A stretch of 64,000 bases of DNA from Geitlerinema sp. BBD 1991-9 (GCA_001657325.1 LWRO01000006.1:62001-126000); one strand, 5' to 3'; shown: positions 7,257 to 17,273, numbered from the stretch's first letter. Translations and numbers: made by a program. Notes: generated by a model from the sequence alone, not told the origin.

Positions 7257-8756
7257 ATGATTACAGGCGAACTGAAGGGAAAAGTCGATAAGCTCTGGAC
7301 GCACTTCTGGAACAACGGCATCAGCAACCCGATTTCGGTCATCGAGCAAATTTCTTACCTGCTGTTTATGCGGCGACTCGACGACGAGGAAATCAACAAA
7401 GAGAATAAGGCGCGGCGAATTCGGAAGCCTGTCGAAAATCCGACTTTTTCGCCAGAACAGCAGGATTGTCGTTGGTCGAAGTTTCGGGAACTCAACCCCG
7501 AGGAGAAGTTGGCGACGGTTCGCGATCGCGCGTTTCCGCTGATTAAGAACCTCGGCGGCGAGGCGTCTGAGAGTGCTTACGCCAAGCATATGAAAGAGGC
7601 GGTGTTTCTGATTGCATCTCCGGCACTGCTATCTCAAGCCATCGAGCAAATCGACAATATTATCGACGGAATTCAAGAACAGGCGAGGAATTCCCCCGAT
7701 GAGAGTTACGTCGATTTGATGGGCGACCTCTACGAATATATGCTCTCGAAGCTGAGCCAAGCGGGGACGAACGGCCAGTTTCGCACGCCGCGCCACATCA
7801 TTAAGTTGATGGTGGAGTTGATGGAACCGACCGAGAGAGAGGTGGTTTGCGACCCGGCTTGTGGAACGGCGGGGTTTTTGGTCGGCGTGGCGGAATATTT
7901 GAACAAGCGCAAACAATCGGAGTTGATGGCGCAGGAAAACCGAGAGCATTTCAAGGGTGGGATGTTCCACGGCTTCGATTTCGACGGGACGATGCTGCGA
8001 ATCGGTTCCATGAACATGATGCTTCACGGCATCGAAAATCCCACCATCGAGGCGCGGGATTCCCTTTCGGAAGACCACGCCAGCGTTGAGGAGGCGTTTA
8101 CCCTGGTGCTGGCGAACCCGCCGTTTAAGGGGTCGGTCTCGAAGGATAGTATTGCCAAGGATTTAACCCAGGTGGTGAAGACCACGAAAACCGAGTTGCT
8201 GTTTGTGGCGTTGTTCCTGCGCTTGCTGAAGCTGGGGGGACGCTGTGCGGCGATCGTGCCGGATGGGGTGTTGTTCGGGTCGTCGCGAGCGCACAAGGCG
8301 ATTCGCAAGGCGCTGGTGGAGGAGCATAAGTTAGATGGGATCGTGTCGATGCCGTCGGGGGTGTTTAAGCCCTATGCGGGGGTTTCGACGGCGATTCTGA
8401 TGTTTACGAAGACGGGGGCGGGGGGAACGGATAACGTCTGGTTCTACGATATGGAGGCGGACGGGTTTTCGTTGGACGACAAGCGGCAACCCGTGGAGGA
8501 GAACGATATTCCGGATATTTTGGCGCGGTGGCAGTCGCGGGATGCGTCGAAGGAGGGCGATCGTAAGGGTAAGGCGTTTTTTGTGCCGAAGGCGGAGATT
8601 GTTGAAAATGGTTACGATCTTTCGATTAATCGGTACAAAGAGATCGAGTATGAAGAGGTGGAATACGATCCGCCGTTGGAGATTTTGGCGAAGTTGCGCG
8701 GTCTTGAGGCTGAGATTCGGGCGGATTTGGACGAGCTTGAGGGGTTGTTGAAATGA
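7257..8756 (+). CDS. hsdM: Type I restriction-modification DNA methyltransferase subunit
   Basis: N6-adenine methyltransferase subunit; with HsdS it methylates the host target and with HsdR it forms the restriction complex. The protein is 499 aa from ATG 7257 (MITGELKGKV). A TTG ten codons earlier is less likely. The N-terminal HsdM helical domain (DKLWTHFWNNG, ISYLLFMRRLDD) precedes the SAM-binding motif DPACGTAGF at about residue 199. The catalytic NPPF lies at about 287-290. The C-terminal region (NGYDLSINRYKE) is standard for the family. The stop overlaps the hsdS start (ATGA at 8753-8756), so the two are translationally coupled. The high GC matches the host. Confidence 0.93.
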   Translation: MITGELKGKVDKLWTHFWNNGISNPISVIEQISYLLFMRRLDDEEINKENKARRIRKPVENPTFSPEQQDCRWSKFRELNPEEKLATVRDRAFPLIKNLGGEASESAYAKHMKEAVFLIASPALLSQAIEQIDNIIDGIQEQARNSPDESYVDLMGDLYEYMLSKLSQAGTNGQFRTPRHIIKLMVELMEPTEREVVCDPACGTAGFLVGVAEYLNKRKQSELMAQENREHFKGGMFHGFDFDGTMLRIGSMNMMLHGIENPTIEARDSLSEDHASVEEAFTLVLANPPFKGSVSKDSIAKDLTQVVKTTKTELLFVALFLRLLKLGGRCAAIVPDGVLFGSSRAHKAIRKALVEEHKLDGIVSMPSGVFKPYAGVSTAILMFTKTGAGGTDNVWFYDMEADGFSLDDKRQPVEENDIPDILARWQSRDASKEGDRKGKAFFVPKAEIVENGYDLSINRYKEIEYEEVEYDPPLEILAKLRGLEAEIRADLDELEGLLK

Positions 8757-9925
8757 TTCAAAGAAAAGAAAAAATTGACACTCTAACTCACAAGGTAAAT
8801 ACCTGGAATCCTAAAAAAATAAAAGATATTTTTGAATTCAAGTATATTGATATTGCTTCAGTTGATAGAGATTCTAAAGAAATTACAGATAGCCAATCCA
8901 TTTTAACGTCTGATGCACCTAGTAGGGCTAGACAGTTAATTCAAGATGGAGATGTATTAGTTTCAACAGTACGACCAAACTTAAATGCAGTTGCCTATGT
9001 TACTTCTCAGGATGAGGGTGCAACAGCTTCAACAGGTTTTACTGTCCTACGAGCCGATAAGAAAAATTTAGACCCTAGATATCTGTATTATTGGGTTCGC
9101 ACGCCGTACTTTGTTGATGATATGACACGAAAAAGTACAGGGGCTAACTATCCAGCGGTCTCTGACTCTATTATTAAAAACTCAAAAATTCCTCTACCGC
9201 CGATCGCAGAACAAAAACGGATTGCGGAGATACTCGATAAAGCCGATGCGGTGCGGCGGAAGCGACAGGAGGCGATTCGGCTGACGGAGGAGTTACTGCG
9301 ATCGACTTTCTTGGAAATGTTCGGCGATCCCGTCACCAATCCGAAAGGATGGGATGTTGCTCAAATTCGTCAACTCGGAAAAGTAATAACGGGCAATACA
9401 CCACCTCGCTCCGACCCAAGCAACTATGGAGATGGTATAGAATGGATAAAATCAGATAATATTACAGTCCCCAATCATTTTTTAACTGAAGCTAGTGAAA
9501 GACTATCTTCCCAAGGCAAAAAAATCGCTCGCATCGCACCTAAAAATTCAGTTTTAGTAACCTGCATTGCAGGGAGTAAATCGAGCATTGGCCGTGCGGG
9601 TATTGCAGATAGAGAGGTGGCTTTTAATCAGCAAATCAATGCGATAATTCCTAATCCTAATGTTAGTTATTATTTTTTGTATTCTCAAATACTTGTCGCT
9701 CAAAATCTAGTTCAGCAAAAATCAACTAATTCGATGAAGGGGATGGTAAACAAGAAAAAGTTTTCTGAAATTTTGTTATTGAACCCTCCTTTTGAAATAC
9801 AACAAAAGTTTTCTGATATCTTCATAAGAATAATGAGTCTAACCAAAAAGACGAACAGTAATCTCACTGAATCCGAAAACCTATTCAACTCTCTCCTTCA
9901 ACGTGCTTTTCGTGGCGAACTCTAA
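8753..9925 (+). CDS. hsdS: Type I restriction-modification specificity subunit
   Basis: DNA-recognition subunit, 390 aa. It has two target-recognition domains (about residues 10-145 and 200-340), each followed by a conserved helical spacer. The central spacer is IAEQKRIAEILDKADAVRRK at about residues 150-170 and runs to FLEMFGDP; the C-terminal one (ESENLFNSLLQRAFRGEL) ends the protein. Each recognition domain should read one half of a bipartite site. The nucleotide composition is mosaic: both recognition domains are AT-rich with almost no CGATCG words, while the spacer between them is GC-rich like hsdM, suggesting domain exchange. It is coupled to hsdM by a 4-bp overlap. Confidence 0.92.
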   Translation: MIQRKEKIDTLTHKVNTWNPKKIKDIFEFKYIDIASVDRDSKEITDSQSILTSDAPSRARQLIQDGDVLVSTVRPNLNAVAYVTSQDEGATASTGFTVLRADKKNLDPRYLYYWVRTPYFVDDMTRKSTGANYPAVSDSIIKNSKIPLPPIAEQKRIAEILDKADAVRRKRQEAIRLTEELLRSTFLEMFGDPVTNPKGWDVAQIRQLGKVITGNTPPRSDPSNYGDGIEWIKSDNITVPNHFLTEASERLSSQGKKIARIAPKNSVLVTCIAGSKSSIGRAGIADREVAFNQQINAIIPNPNVSYYFLYSQILVAQNLVQQKSTNSMKGMVNKKKFSEILLLNPPFEIQQKFSDIFIRIMSLTKKTNSNLTESENLFNSLLQRAFRGEL

Positions 9926-9945
9926 CCCCACAACTGACCCATTAC

Positions 9946-10078
9946 CTCCCCCCTTCAAAAGGGGGGACAGAGGGGGGATAAAACAGCAGACTCCCCGAGG
10001 GAATCCCCCCAACCCCCCTTAGCAAGGGGGGCTTTTGAAGGGGGCTTTTGAAGGGGGCTTTTTGAAGGGGGGCTTGGG
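9946..10078. repeat. C-rich palindromic repeat cluster after hsdS
   Basis: Several short hairpin units of the form CCCCCCTTnnnnAAGGGGGG, including a tandem run of GGGGGCTTTTGAA. They are of the same general type as the repeats at 10494-10728 and those inside the PKS genes. They could also act as terminators of hsdMS. Confidence 0.8.
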
Positions 10079-10118
10079 TTAGGGAGCTTGAGTTAAATAG
10101 AGTTGGTAAGAGCTTAAG

Positions 10119-10490
10119 ATGAAACGATTGACTGAAGGAAAATACTTTTTACCCTACGATCGCAGCCTCGTCGAACGAGCTAAGGAAATGCGTAAAAATC
10201 CCACCGCAGCCGAGCGTAAACTCTGGCAGTTTCTTAGAACGTTTCCCCTCAAAATGTGGCGGCAAAGACCGATCGATCGATTTATTGTTGATTTTTATTG
10301 TCCTAAGCTAAAACTTGTTATTGAGGTAGATGGCGCACAACATTTTACGCCAGAGGGTCGAGAACGCGATCGTCAACGCACTGCTCGACTTGAAAGCTAT
10401 GGTCTCAAGGTCATCCGGTTTACAAATGCTGAAGTCCTCAATGAGTTTGATGCGGTATGCGAGGTGATTTCTCAATACCTCACTTCTTGA
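10119..10490 (+). CDS. DUF559 family endonuclease-like protein, 123 aa
   Basis: A small PD-(D/E)XK nuclease-fold protein related to Vsr-type repair endonucleases. The N-terminal ARxLRxxxTxAE-type segment reads AKEMRKNPTAAERKLWQFLR. The core DFYCPKLKLVIEVDGAQH supplies the acidic residues D58, E69 and D71. It is followed by RDRQRTARLESYGLKVIRFTN, which is typical of DUF559. It lies between hsdS and hsdR and is flanked on both sides by C-rich palindromic repeats. DUF559 genes are often found in such repeat-rich spots in cyanobacteria. Whether it takes part in restriction is unknown. Start at ATG 10119. Confidence 0.85.
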   Translation: MKRLTEGKYFLPYDRSLVERAKEMRKNPTAAERKLWQFLRTFPLKMWRQRPIDRFIVDFYCPKLKLVIEVDGAQHFTPEGRERDRQRTARLESYGLKVIRFTNAEVLNEFDAVCEVISQYLTS

Positions 10491-10493
10491 GGG

Positions 10494-10728
10494 AATCCCC
10501 CCTGAGTCCCCCCTTGGGAAGGGGGGAGGTGGTTGGAAAGAAAGTCCCCTTGCTAAGGGGGAGGTGGTTGGAAAGAAAGTCCCCTTGGCAAATATATCAG
10601 CTAACCCAAAGCTCCCCTTGGCGAGTATGTCAACCAACCTAAAGCCCCCCTTCAAAAGGGGGGTTGGGGGGATGCAACCCTTGTTTATCCCCCCTGAGTC
10701 CCCCCTTGGGAAGGGGGGAGGTAGTTAA
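10494..10728. repeat. C-rich palindromic repeat cluster before hsdR
   Basis: About six units with cores such as CCCCTTGCTAAGGGG, CCCCTTGGCAAAT and CCCCCCTTCAAAAGGGGGG. They flank the DUF559 gene on its 3' side as the 9946-10078 cluster does on its 5' side. Confidence 0.8.
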
Positions 10729-10771
10729 AAAGCGAGAAACTTAATACGATCGCCTACAACGACAAATCGCT

Positions 10772-13700
10772 ATGCAATCTTCTAACTTCGACTTTCTCCG
10801 CCAACCCTTCCCCGAACTCCACACTGCTGCCGTTCGGGCCGAACACAACGCCAAAACTGACCCTCGCGCCGCCTGCTTTCACGCCCGTTTCACCCTCGAA
10901 CAAGCGGTTAACTGGCTCTACGACAACGAACCCTATTTACAACTCCCCGCCAGCGAAAACCTCGGCGCACTTATCCACGAACAGACGTTTCGCGAAAACC
11001 TCAACCCGCCCCAACTGTTCCAAAAAGTCCGACTCGTCCACAAACTTGGCAACCAAGCCGCCCACAACCCCGGCGACATTCCCCCAAAAACCGCCATCGT
11101 CGTCCTCCAAGAACTCCATCATTTCCTCTACTGGCTGGCGCGTTACTACAGTCCCAACGGGAAAAACCTGGGAAAACAACCCTTCAACCCCAACCTCCTC
11201 CCAGAGACGACGACCCAAACCCCGCAAACCCTCGCTCAACTGCAAACCCTCGAAACAGAACTGAAAGCCGAAACTGAACGCCGCCGCCAAGCCGAACGCC
11301 AGCGACTCGCCGATAAAGAAACGTATCAAGCGGAACTCCAACAACTCCAAACGCAAATCGAGGCGCTGAAAACCGCCAACAAACGCGAACCGGACAGCCA
11401 CGACTACAGCCACACCCTCGACGAAGCGGAAACCCGTCGCCTCTACATCGACGTACTGCTTCGCGAAGCTGGACAGGACCCCGATGCGCCCCACTGTCGG
11501 GAATATCCGGTGACGGGAATGCCGAAATCGACTAATCCCAGCGGTCGCGGTTCCGTCGATTACGTTCTTTGGGACGACAACGGCTTACCCCTGGCGGTGG
11601 TGGAAGCTAAGCGAACTAGCGAAAGCGCCGAAGCGGGAAAAACGCAAGCTCGTCTCTACGCCGACTGTTTGGAAGCGGAAACTGGACAGAGACCCATTAT
11701 TTTCTACAGTAACGGTCTCAAAACGCATATCTGGGACGATCGCGGCGGAAGCCAGGGACAAGGCTATCCCCCTCGTCCCATTCAAGGCTTTCTGCGTAAA
11801 GACGAACTCAAACGCCTCATCGAACGCCGCCACAACCACAAACCCCTCTTCAACTGTTGCGCCGACAGCGACATTGCAGGACGACCCTACCAGCAAGAAG
11901 CCATCCGCCGCGTTTGCAACGTGTTGGCCGCCAACCGGCGCAGCGCCTTGCTCGTCATGGCCACGGGAACGGGAAAAACCCGCACCGCGATCGCTCTGGT
12001 GGACTTGCTCGTTCGCGCCAACTGGGTCAAGCGGGTTCTGTTTCTGGCCGATCGAACCGCCCTGCTGACTCAAGCCAAACGCGCCTTCAAGCGCCATCTC
12101 CAACACGCCACCCTCGCCAATCTCTCCGACGGCGACGACCCAGAAGCCAAGGATATCGTCTTGGCCACCTATCCCACGATGTTCAACCGCATCGATAAAA
12201 CCGACCGCGACGGCGATCGACCGTTTGGGGCGGGTTATTTCGATCTCGTCATCGTAGACGAGGCGCATCGCTCGGTTTATCGAAAATATAAGTTCCTGTT
12301 CGAGTATTTTGACAGCCTGCTGTTGGGACTCACCGCCACGCCGCGCAGCGAGATCGATCGAAACACCTTCGAGATTTTCGATCTCCAAGAAGACGAAGAG
12401 GGTCACTACGCCCCCACCTTCGCTTACGAACTCGGCGATGCAGTGGATGACGGCTATCTGGTTCCGCCGCGCACCCTGGACGTTCCTTTTAAATTCCTTC
12501 AAGACGGGATTCGCTACGACGACCTCAGCGACGAGGAACGGGACGAGTACGAAGAACGCCTCGCCGACCCGGAAACGGGGGAAATCCCCGATCTCGTGGA
12601 GGCGAAAGCCCTCAATCGCTGGCTGTTCAACGACGACACCACCGATCGCGCGATTCAACTGTTGATGGAACGGGGGGTGAAAGTAGACGGGGGCGATCGA
12701 CTGGGGAAAACCATCGTCTTCGCCCGCAACCACAGACACGCCGAACACATCACCGAACGCTTCAACCGCAATTATCCTGAATATGGCGGAACCTTCGCCC
12801 AAGTCATCGACAGCCACGACAGCAAAGCCCAAAGTCTCCTCGACGATTTTTCTAGGGCGGACAAACAACCCACCATCGCCATCTCCGTCGATATGCTCGA
12901 TACGGGGGTAGACGTACCGGAAGTGTTGAATTTGGTGTTTTTCAAACCCGTGTACTCCCGCGTTAAGTACAACCAGATGGTCGGACGGGGAACGCGCCTC
13001 TGTCCGGATTTGTTCGCCCCTGGGGTAGACAAACGGGAGTTTTTGATTTTCGACCTCTATGGAAACGCTGAGTTTTTCCAGCAGGAGATTCCGCAAACCC
13101 ACACCAAGCCTCAGCCCAGTTTGACGACGCGACTGTTGCGAGAACGCCTCAATCTCAGTCAGCGGCTTCCGTCGGATAATCCTCTACGCCGACAGGTTCT
13201 CGACGAGTTGCACCAGCACGTTCGTCATATCGACCCGGATAACATTCTCGCCCGTTCCCACCGCGAGGCGATCGATCCGTTCCGAAGTCGCGCTCGCTGG
13301 GACAAACTCAGCCCGGAGGATTTAGAAACTCTCGCCGATCGATTGCTAACGCTTCCGAGTTCGCAACCGCCGGAAAGTCGCTTGATGAAAGACTTCGATT
13401 TACTCTGCTGTCAGTTACAACTGGCCATCGCCCAGGGAGAAACCGAGACGCGGGGATTTATGAATTTGCGCGATCGCCTGCGATCGATTCTCGACGGACT
13501 CACGGACAAAGCCAATATCAACCAGGTTCGCGAACAGCTCGATCGCATTGAGGACGCGAGAGAGGAATCTTGGTGGATAAACGTCACTCCGGCGATGTTG
13601 GAAGCGTTGCGGCGACACCTGCGCGATTTGGTTCGGTTTGTCGATCGCGATCGCCAGAACCTCGTTTATACCAATTTCAGCGACGACGTGGGGGAAATCG

Positions 13701-14233
13701 AGGAAGTGGAAACGCCCCTGCAACCGACGGGATACAGTTTAGACCAGTACAAGCGCAAAGTGATGGCGTTTATTCGCGATCGAGAAAACCACGTGGCGAT
13801 CGCCAAACTCAAGCGCAACCTCCCCCTGACGGAAAGCGACCTCGACGCACTCGATTCGTTGCTGTCGAGTCCGGAGGCGATGATGGCGATCGAAAGCCGC
13901 GAACAGTTCGAGACGCTCTACAAGCCGGAGAAAAATCTAAAATGGTTTATCCGCGAAATTGTCGGTTTAGATCGCCAAGCCGCCCGCGCCGCCTTCGAGC
14001 AGTATCTCGACGGTTCCCGCTTTAACGCCAATCAAATCAAGTTTGTCGAAACCGTTATTGAATGGTTGACGCAGAACGGAGCGATCGATCCGGGTCAACT
14101 GTACGAACCGCCGTTTTCCAACTTTGCAGCGGATGGGGTAGATGGGCTGTTTGGGGAAGCCGGTGCAGATGAACTGTTTTCGATCGTCGAGTCTATCAAC
14201 GGGTCGATCGATGCGTACAGCGACATTGCTTAA
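10772..14233 (+). CDS. hsdR: Type I restriction endonuclease subunit R, EcoEI-like
   Basis: Restriction and translocation subunit, 1153 aa. Order of domains: a DUF4145-like N-terminal domain (residues 1-125), a coiled coil (about 155-215, LETELKAETERRRQAERQR) and an HSDR_N nuclease. The nuclease has the acidic DYVLWDD and the EAK at about 277-279. A superfamily 2 helicase follows, with Walker A ATGTGKT near 397 and DEAH near 496-499. The second helicase lobe includes VDMLDTGVDVPEV and NQMVGRGTRLC, and an EcoEI_R_C-type C-terminal domain ends the protein. It follows hsdMS after the DUF559 gene and repeats, so it may have its own promoter. The gene looks intact, so the restriction system is probably functional. 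Confidence 0.93.
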   Translation: MQSSNFDFLRQPFPELHTAAVRAEHNAKTDPRAACFHARFTLEQAVNWLYDNEPYLQLPASENLGALIHEQTFRENLNPPQLFQKVRLVHKLGNQAAHNPGDIPPKTAIVVLQELHHFLYWLARYYSPNGKNLGKQPFNPNLLPETTTQTPQTLAQLQTLETELKAETERRRQAERQRLADKETYQAELQQLQTQIEALKTANKREPDSHDYSHTLDEAETRRLYIDVLLREAGQDPDAPHCREYPVTGMPKSTNPSGRGSVDYVLWDDNGLPLAVVEAKRTSESAEAGKTQARLYADCLEAETGQRPIIFYSNGLKTHIWDDRGGSQGQGYPPRPIQGFLRKDELKRLIERRHNHKPLFNCCADSDIAGRPYQQEAIRRVCNVLAANRRSALLVMATGTGKTRTAIALVDLLVRANWVKRVLFLADRTALLTQAKRAFKRHLQHATLANLSDGDDPEAKDIVLATYPTMFNRIDKTDRDGDRPFGAGYFDLVIVDEAHRSVYRKYKFLFEYFDSLLLGLTATPRSEIDRNTFEIFDLQEDEEGHYAPTFAYELGDAVDDGYLVPPRTLDVPFKFLQDGIRYDDLSDEERDEYEERLADPETGEIPDLVEAKALNRWLFNDDTTDRAIQLLMERGVKVDGGDRLGKTIVFARNHRHAEHITERFNRNYPEYGGTFAQVIDSHDSKAQSLLDDFSRADKQPTIAISVDMLDTGVDVPEVLNLVFFKPVYSRVKYNQMVGRGTRLCPDLFAPGVDKREFLIFDLYGNAEFFQQEIPQTHTKPQPSLTTRLLRERLNLSQRLPSDNPLRRQVLDELHQHVRHIDPDNILARSHREAIDPFRSRARWDKLSPEDLETLADRLLTLPSSQPPESRLMKDFDLLCCQLQLAIAQGETETRGFMNLRDRLRSILDGLTDKANINQVREQLDRIEDAREESWWINVTPAMLEALRRHLRDLVRFVDRDRQNLVYTNFSDDVGEIEEVETPLQPTGYSLDQYKRKVMAFIRDRENHVAIAKLKRNLPLTESDLDALDSLLSSPEAMMAIESREQFETLYKPEKNLKWFIREIVGLDRQAARAAFEQYLDGSRFNANQIKFVETVIEWLTQNGAIDPGQLYEPPFSNFAADGVDGLFGEAGADELFSIVESINGSIDAYSDIA

Positions 14234-14669
14234 AAAAACAATATTGCTTCAAAGACTCCAGCACTCTCTTATTGTCATATCCGACAGCAACGCCCCTGGT
14301 ACGACTGTCGAGCTTCTGTTTAGGGGAAGTTAACCTGCGTCACTACTCACCCGTTAACGCCCAACGTCAAACAACGCTGACGATCTGGAAACGATAGAAA
14401 CCAGCACTTGCTGGTTGCGTTTAATGACTTTATTTTCAATAAGTAATTTTATAAATTGAAAGTTATTTTGATTAATGAGATACGCTATAGTCTTTTGTTC
14501 GAGGCAAAAATAAAGCATTTTAGCCTAAAAATCGCTATTTTATGCAAATTATCAGACAATACAGAAAGTGATAATTGCAATTTGTTGATAAAAACGCATA
14601 CCTCTTATTGATTATTAATACCAATATGCAATATAGTAATTGCGACTTATTTCTATTAGGTACGAGTGA
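14234..14669. other. Intergenic region upstream of the TonB-dependent receptor
   Basis: An AT-rich stretch of 436 bp. A hairpin AACCAGC-ACTT-GCTGGTT is at 14399-14416. An imperfect inverted repeat is at 14543-14579 (listed separately). It should hold the promoter for the receptor/transporter unit. Confidence 0.5.
14543..14579. promoter_or_regulatory. Inverted repeat, possible iron-responsive operator
   Basis: TGCAAATTATCA (14543-14554) and TGATAATTGCA (14569-14579) are near-perfect reverse complements with a 14-bp spacer, about 90 bp before the receptor start. The TGATAAT half resembles the TGATAATnATTATCA Fur consensus, but the arms are further apart than in a classical Fur box. The iron link is inferred from the gene it precedes. 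Confidence 0.35.
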
Positions 14670-17273
14670 GTGAAGAGCTTAGGAATGACAGAGCCGTGGC
14701 TGAAGTGCTTGTGTGTCGCAGGTTTAAGTGTCTCTAGCGCGATCGTTGCTCAGCCGGTTCGAGCAACAGTCCATCAAATCGATCGAGTCAGACTCGAAAC
14801 TGTTGAAGGTGGAATCGAAATTATCTTGGAAACGACGGACGGTCGTGCGCCCCAACTGTTGACTTCCCAGGATGAAAACACCTGGATTGCGGACGCGATC
14901 GATACCCAACTTGCAGAAGGAGCCAGTTTCGAGCAGCTCGATCCCGCTCCGGGGATTGCATCTGTCAGCGTGCGCGCGCAAGATACCAATAGCGTTCGCA
15001 TTACCGTTGTCGGTCACACCACCGTTCCGGCGATCGAGGCGATCGATCGAGGGGAAGGCGTTTTGGCGTTGAGCGTTAGCGCAACGGAAACAGCCGACGC
15101 GCCTCCTGAAACCTCAGAACCATCCGTTGTCGTTGAAGAACCGGAGACACCGGCCGATCGATCGAACGAAGTAACGCCTCAACTCGATTCGATCGATGAA
15201 GACGACATCCTAGAAATCATCGTCGTCGGCGAGCAAGTCGAGAGGGGTAGCGATTATTTCGTACCCGAAGCGGTCACGGGAACTCGAACAGAAACCCGCT
15301 TGCTCGACGTTCCCCAATCGATCCAAGTCATTCCCCAGCAAATCCTAGAAGACCAGCAAGTCGTTCAACTCGATGAAGCGCTCGGAAACGTCAGCGGTGT
15401 CGTTGTCAATACCACGGAAGGGAGCGGTTTTCGCTTTGCTATTCGAGGATTCGATCGAGCCAACGTTTTACGGGATGGATTTAACTTATCTGCGTCGGAT
15501 AGCTCTCTTCGCGGTGGCTTGTCCATTTTGTCAGAAACCGCAAATCTCGAACAAATCGAAGTTCTCAGAGGCCCCGCCTCCATCCTCTACGGCGATCTCA
15601 ACCCTGGCGGTGTCATTAACCTCGTCACCAAACAACCGCTATTCGACCCCTTTTACGAATTAGAACTTCAGATCGGTAGTCGCGACTTCGTTCGACCTCG
15701 TTTCGATCTATCCGGGCCTTTGACCACAGATGGTACAGTCCGCTATCGACTCAATGCGTTATATCAAAACGAAAATGACTTTCGAGACTTCGATCCGAAC
15801 TTCAAACGTGTTTTCGTCGCACCCGTCGTCGCCTGGGACATCGGAGAGCGAACCCATCTCACTGTCGAACTCGAATATCTAAACGACGAGCGACCTTACG
15901 ATACCGGAACGCTGGCATTTGGCGACGGTCTGGTCGATATCCCACGCGATCGAATTGCCAACGAACCGGATGACTTCAGAACTCAAGACACGATAATTTT
16001 AGGATATACCTTCAACCACGAATTTAGTGACAGCTTGCAGATTCGCAATGCTTTTCGCTACAGTCGTCAATCAGTTGATGGTCGAGTTGCAAATCCTTTT
16101 GCGTTTGATGAAACCACGGGTATTTTGACTCGCCTCGATGCTGCCGTCGAGAACTTTCGAGAAAGTGTTGCCGTTCAAACCAACGTCGTTGGAGATTTCA
16201 ACACCGGCCCGATCGATCATAGCGTGCTGTTTGGGTTTGATTTCAGCAGTAACAGCACCGATCGCTTCACCGAAGGAAACTTTAACGCACCGCTGCCAAT
16301 TAATATTTTCGATCCGGTTTACGAAGCCTTTCCACGGGATAGCTCCCAATTCATTCCCGTTCTCGATGAATTCGTCAGAACGAATCGATTTGGGGTTTAC
16401 TTACAAGACCGCATTTCGTTAACCGATGAATTGACGTTACTCGCCGGTGTCCGTTTCGATTCCGTCGAACAAACCTTGACCACAGACGAGACATTTCGCG
16501 GCCCGATTGCCAGAGTTCCAGGAGATCGACAGTCCCAGCAAAATGATGCTTGGACACCACGAGTCGGCTTAGTCTATCAACCCATTCCCGAAGTTTCACT
16601 CTACACGAGCTATTCGCAATCGTTTACCCCCAATTCCAGTACGACAGAAGACGGTGATTTCCTCGAACCCGAAGAAGGTGAAGGCTTTGAAGTTGGGGTT
16701 AAAACAGACTTGTTAGACGGTCGAATGTTCGTCAATTTGGCTTACTTCAATATTACACGAGAAAACATTGCATCTCCCGACCCCAATGCAACCAGTCTGT
16801 TTAATGCTTTCATCGCAACGGGAGAACAAAACAGCCAAGGATTTGAATTCGACATTGGCGGTGAAATTTTACCGGGATGGAATCTCATTGCATCCTACTC
16901 TTACATCGATGCTGAAGTAACGGAAGATACGGTGATTTCCACGGGAAATCGCCTCATTGGAATTCCCGAACACAGTGCGAGTCTCTGGACGACATACACC
17001 ATTCAACGTGGAGATTTAGAAGGGTTAGGATTTGGCTTTGGGATTAACTACGTCGGAGAGCGGGAAGGCGATCTCAACAACAGTTTTCAGCTAGATGATT
17101 ACTTACTAACCAATGCGGCAATTTACTACGAACGAAACAATTGGAAGATTGCTTTCAATCTCAAAAATATTTTGGATGTCGATTACGTCCGAGGAGTTCC
17201 CATTAATCGACTGAGGAATATTGAGGTTGGAGAGCCTTTTACAATGCTGTTTTCTTTCTCGATCGAGTTTTAG
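14670..17273 (+). CDS. TonB-dependent siderophore receptor with N-terminal AMIN domain
   Basis: Outer-membrane gated channel importing a ferric siderophore using TonB energy. A signal peptide occupies residues 1-32 (hydrophobic core CLCVAGLSVSSAIVAQ, cleavage after VRA). An AMIN domain (about 33-145) follows, then an acidic linker. The plug starts near 205 (VPQSIQVIPQQILEDQQ) with the family block RGPASILYGDLNPGGVINLV. A beta barrel runs to the terminal FSIEF. The AMIN domain at the N-terminus is typical of cyanobacterial siderophore receptors. Start is GTG 14670 or ATG 14685. The MFS gene follows after 46 bp. The location next to an NRPS/PKS cluster suggests it imports that product. Confidence 0.93.
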   Translation: MKSLGMTEPWLKCLCVAGLSVSSAIVAQPVRATVHQIDRVRLETVEGGIEIILETTDGRAPQLLTSQDENTWIADAIDTQLAEGASFEQLDPAPGIASVSVRAQDTNSVRITVVGHTTVPAIEAIDRGEGVLALSVSATETADAPPETSEPSVVVEEPETPADRSNEVTPQLDSIDEDDILEIIVVGEQVERGSDYFVPEAVTGTRTETRLLDVPQSIQVIPQQILEDQQVVQLDEALGNVSGVVVNTTEGSGFRFAIRGFDRANVLRDGFNLSASDSSLRGGLSILSETANLEQIEVLRGPASILYGDLNPGGVINLVTKQPLFDPFYELELQIGSRDFVRPRFDLSGPLTTDGTVRYRLNALYQNENDFRDFDPNFKRVFVAPVVAWDIGERTHLTVELEYLNDERPYDTGTLAFGDGLVDIPRDRIANEPDDFRTQDTIILGYTFNHEFSDSLQIRNAFRYSRQSVDGRVANPFAFDETTGILTRLDAAVENFRESVAVQTNVVGDFNTGPIDHSVLFGFDFSSNSTDRFTEGNFNAPLPINIFDPVYEAFPRDSSQFIPVLDEFVRTNRFGVYLQDRISLTDELTLLAGVRFDSVEQTLTTDETFRGPIARVPGDRQSQQNDAWTPRVGLVYQPIPEVSLYTSYSQSFTPNSSTTEDGDFLEPEEGEGFEVGVKTDLLDGRMFVNLAYFNITRENIASPDPNATSLFNAFIATGEQNSQGFEFDIGGEILPGWNLIASYSYIDAEVTEDTVISTGNRLIGIPEHSASLWTTYTIQRGDLEGLGFGFGINYVGEREGDLNNSFQLDDYLLTNAAIYYERNNWKIAFNLKNILDVDYVRGVPINRLRNIEVGEPFTMLFSFSIEF

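Noticed and set aside
9946-10728. C-rich repeats taken as an insertion sequence
   Set aside because: No transposase gene and no consistent ends enclosing the DUF559 gene; best described as clustered palindromic repeats.
11585-13102. 505-codon open frame on the minus strand opposite hsdR
   Set aside because: It lies wholly inside the well-supported helicase gene and has no recognisable domain; long antisense frames are expected in GC-rich genes with this codon bias.
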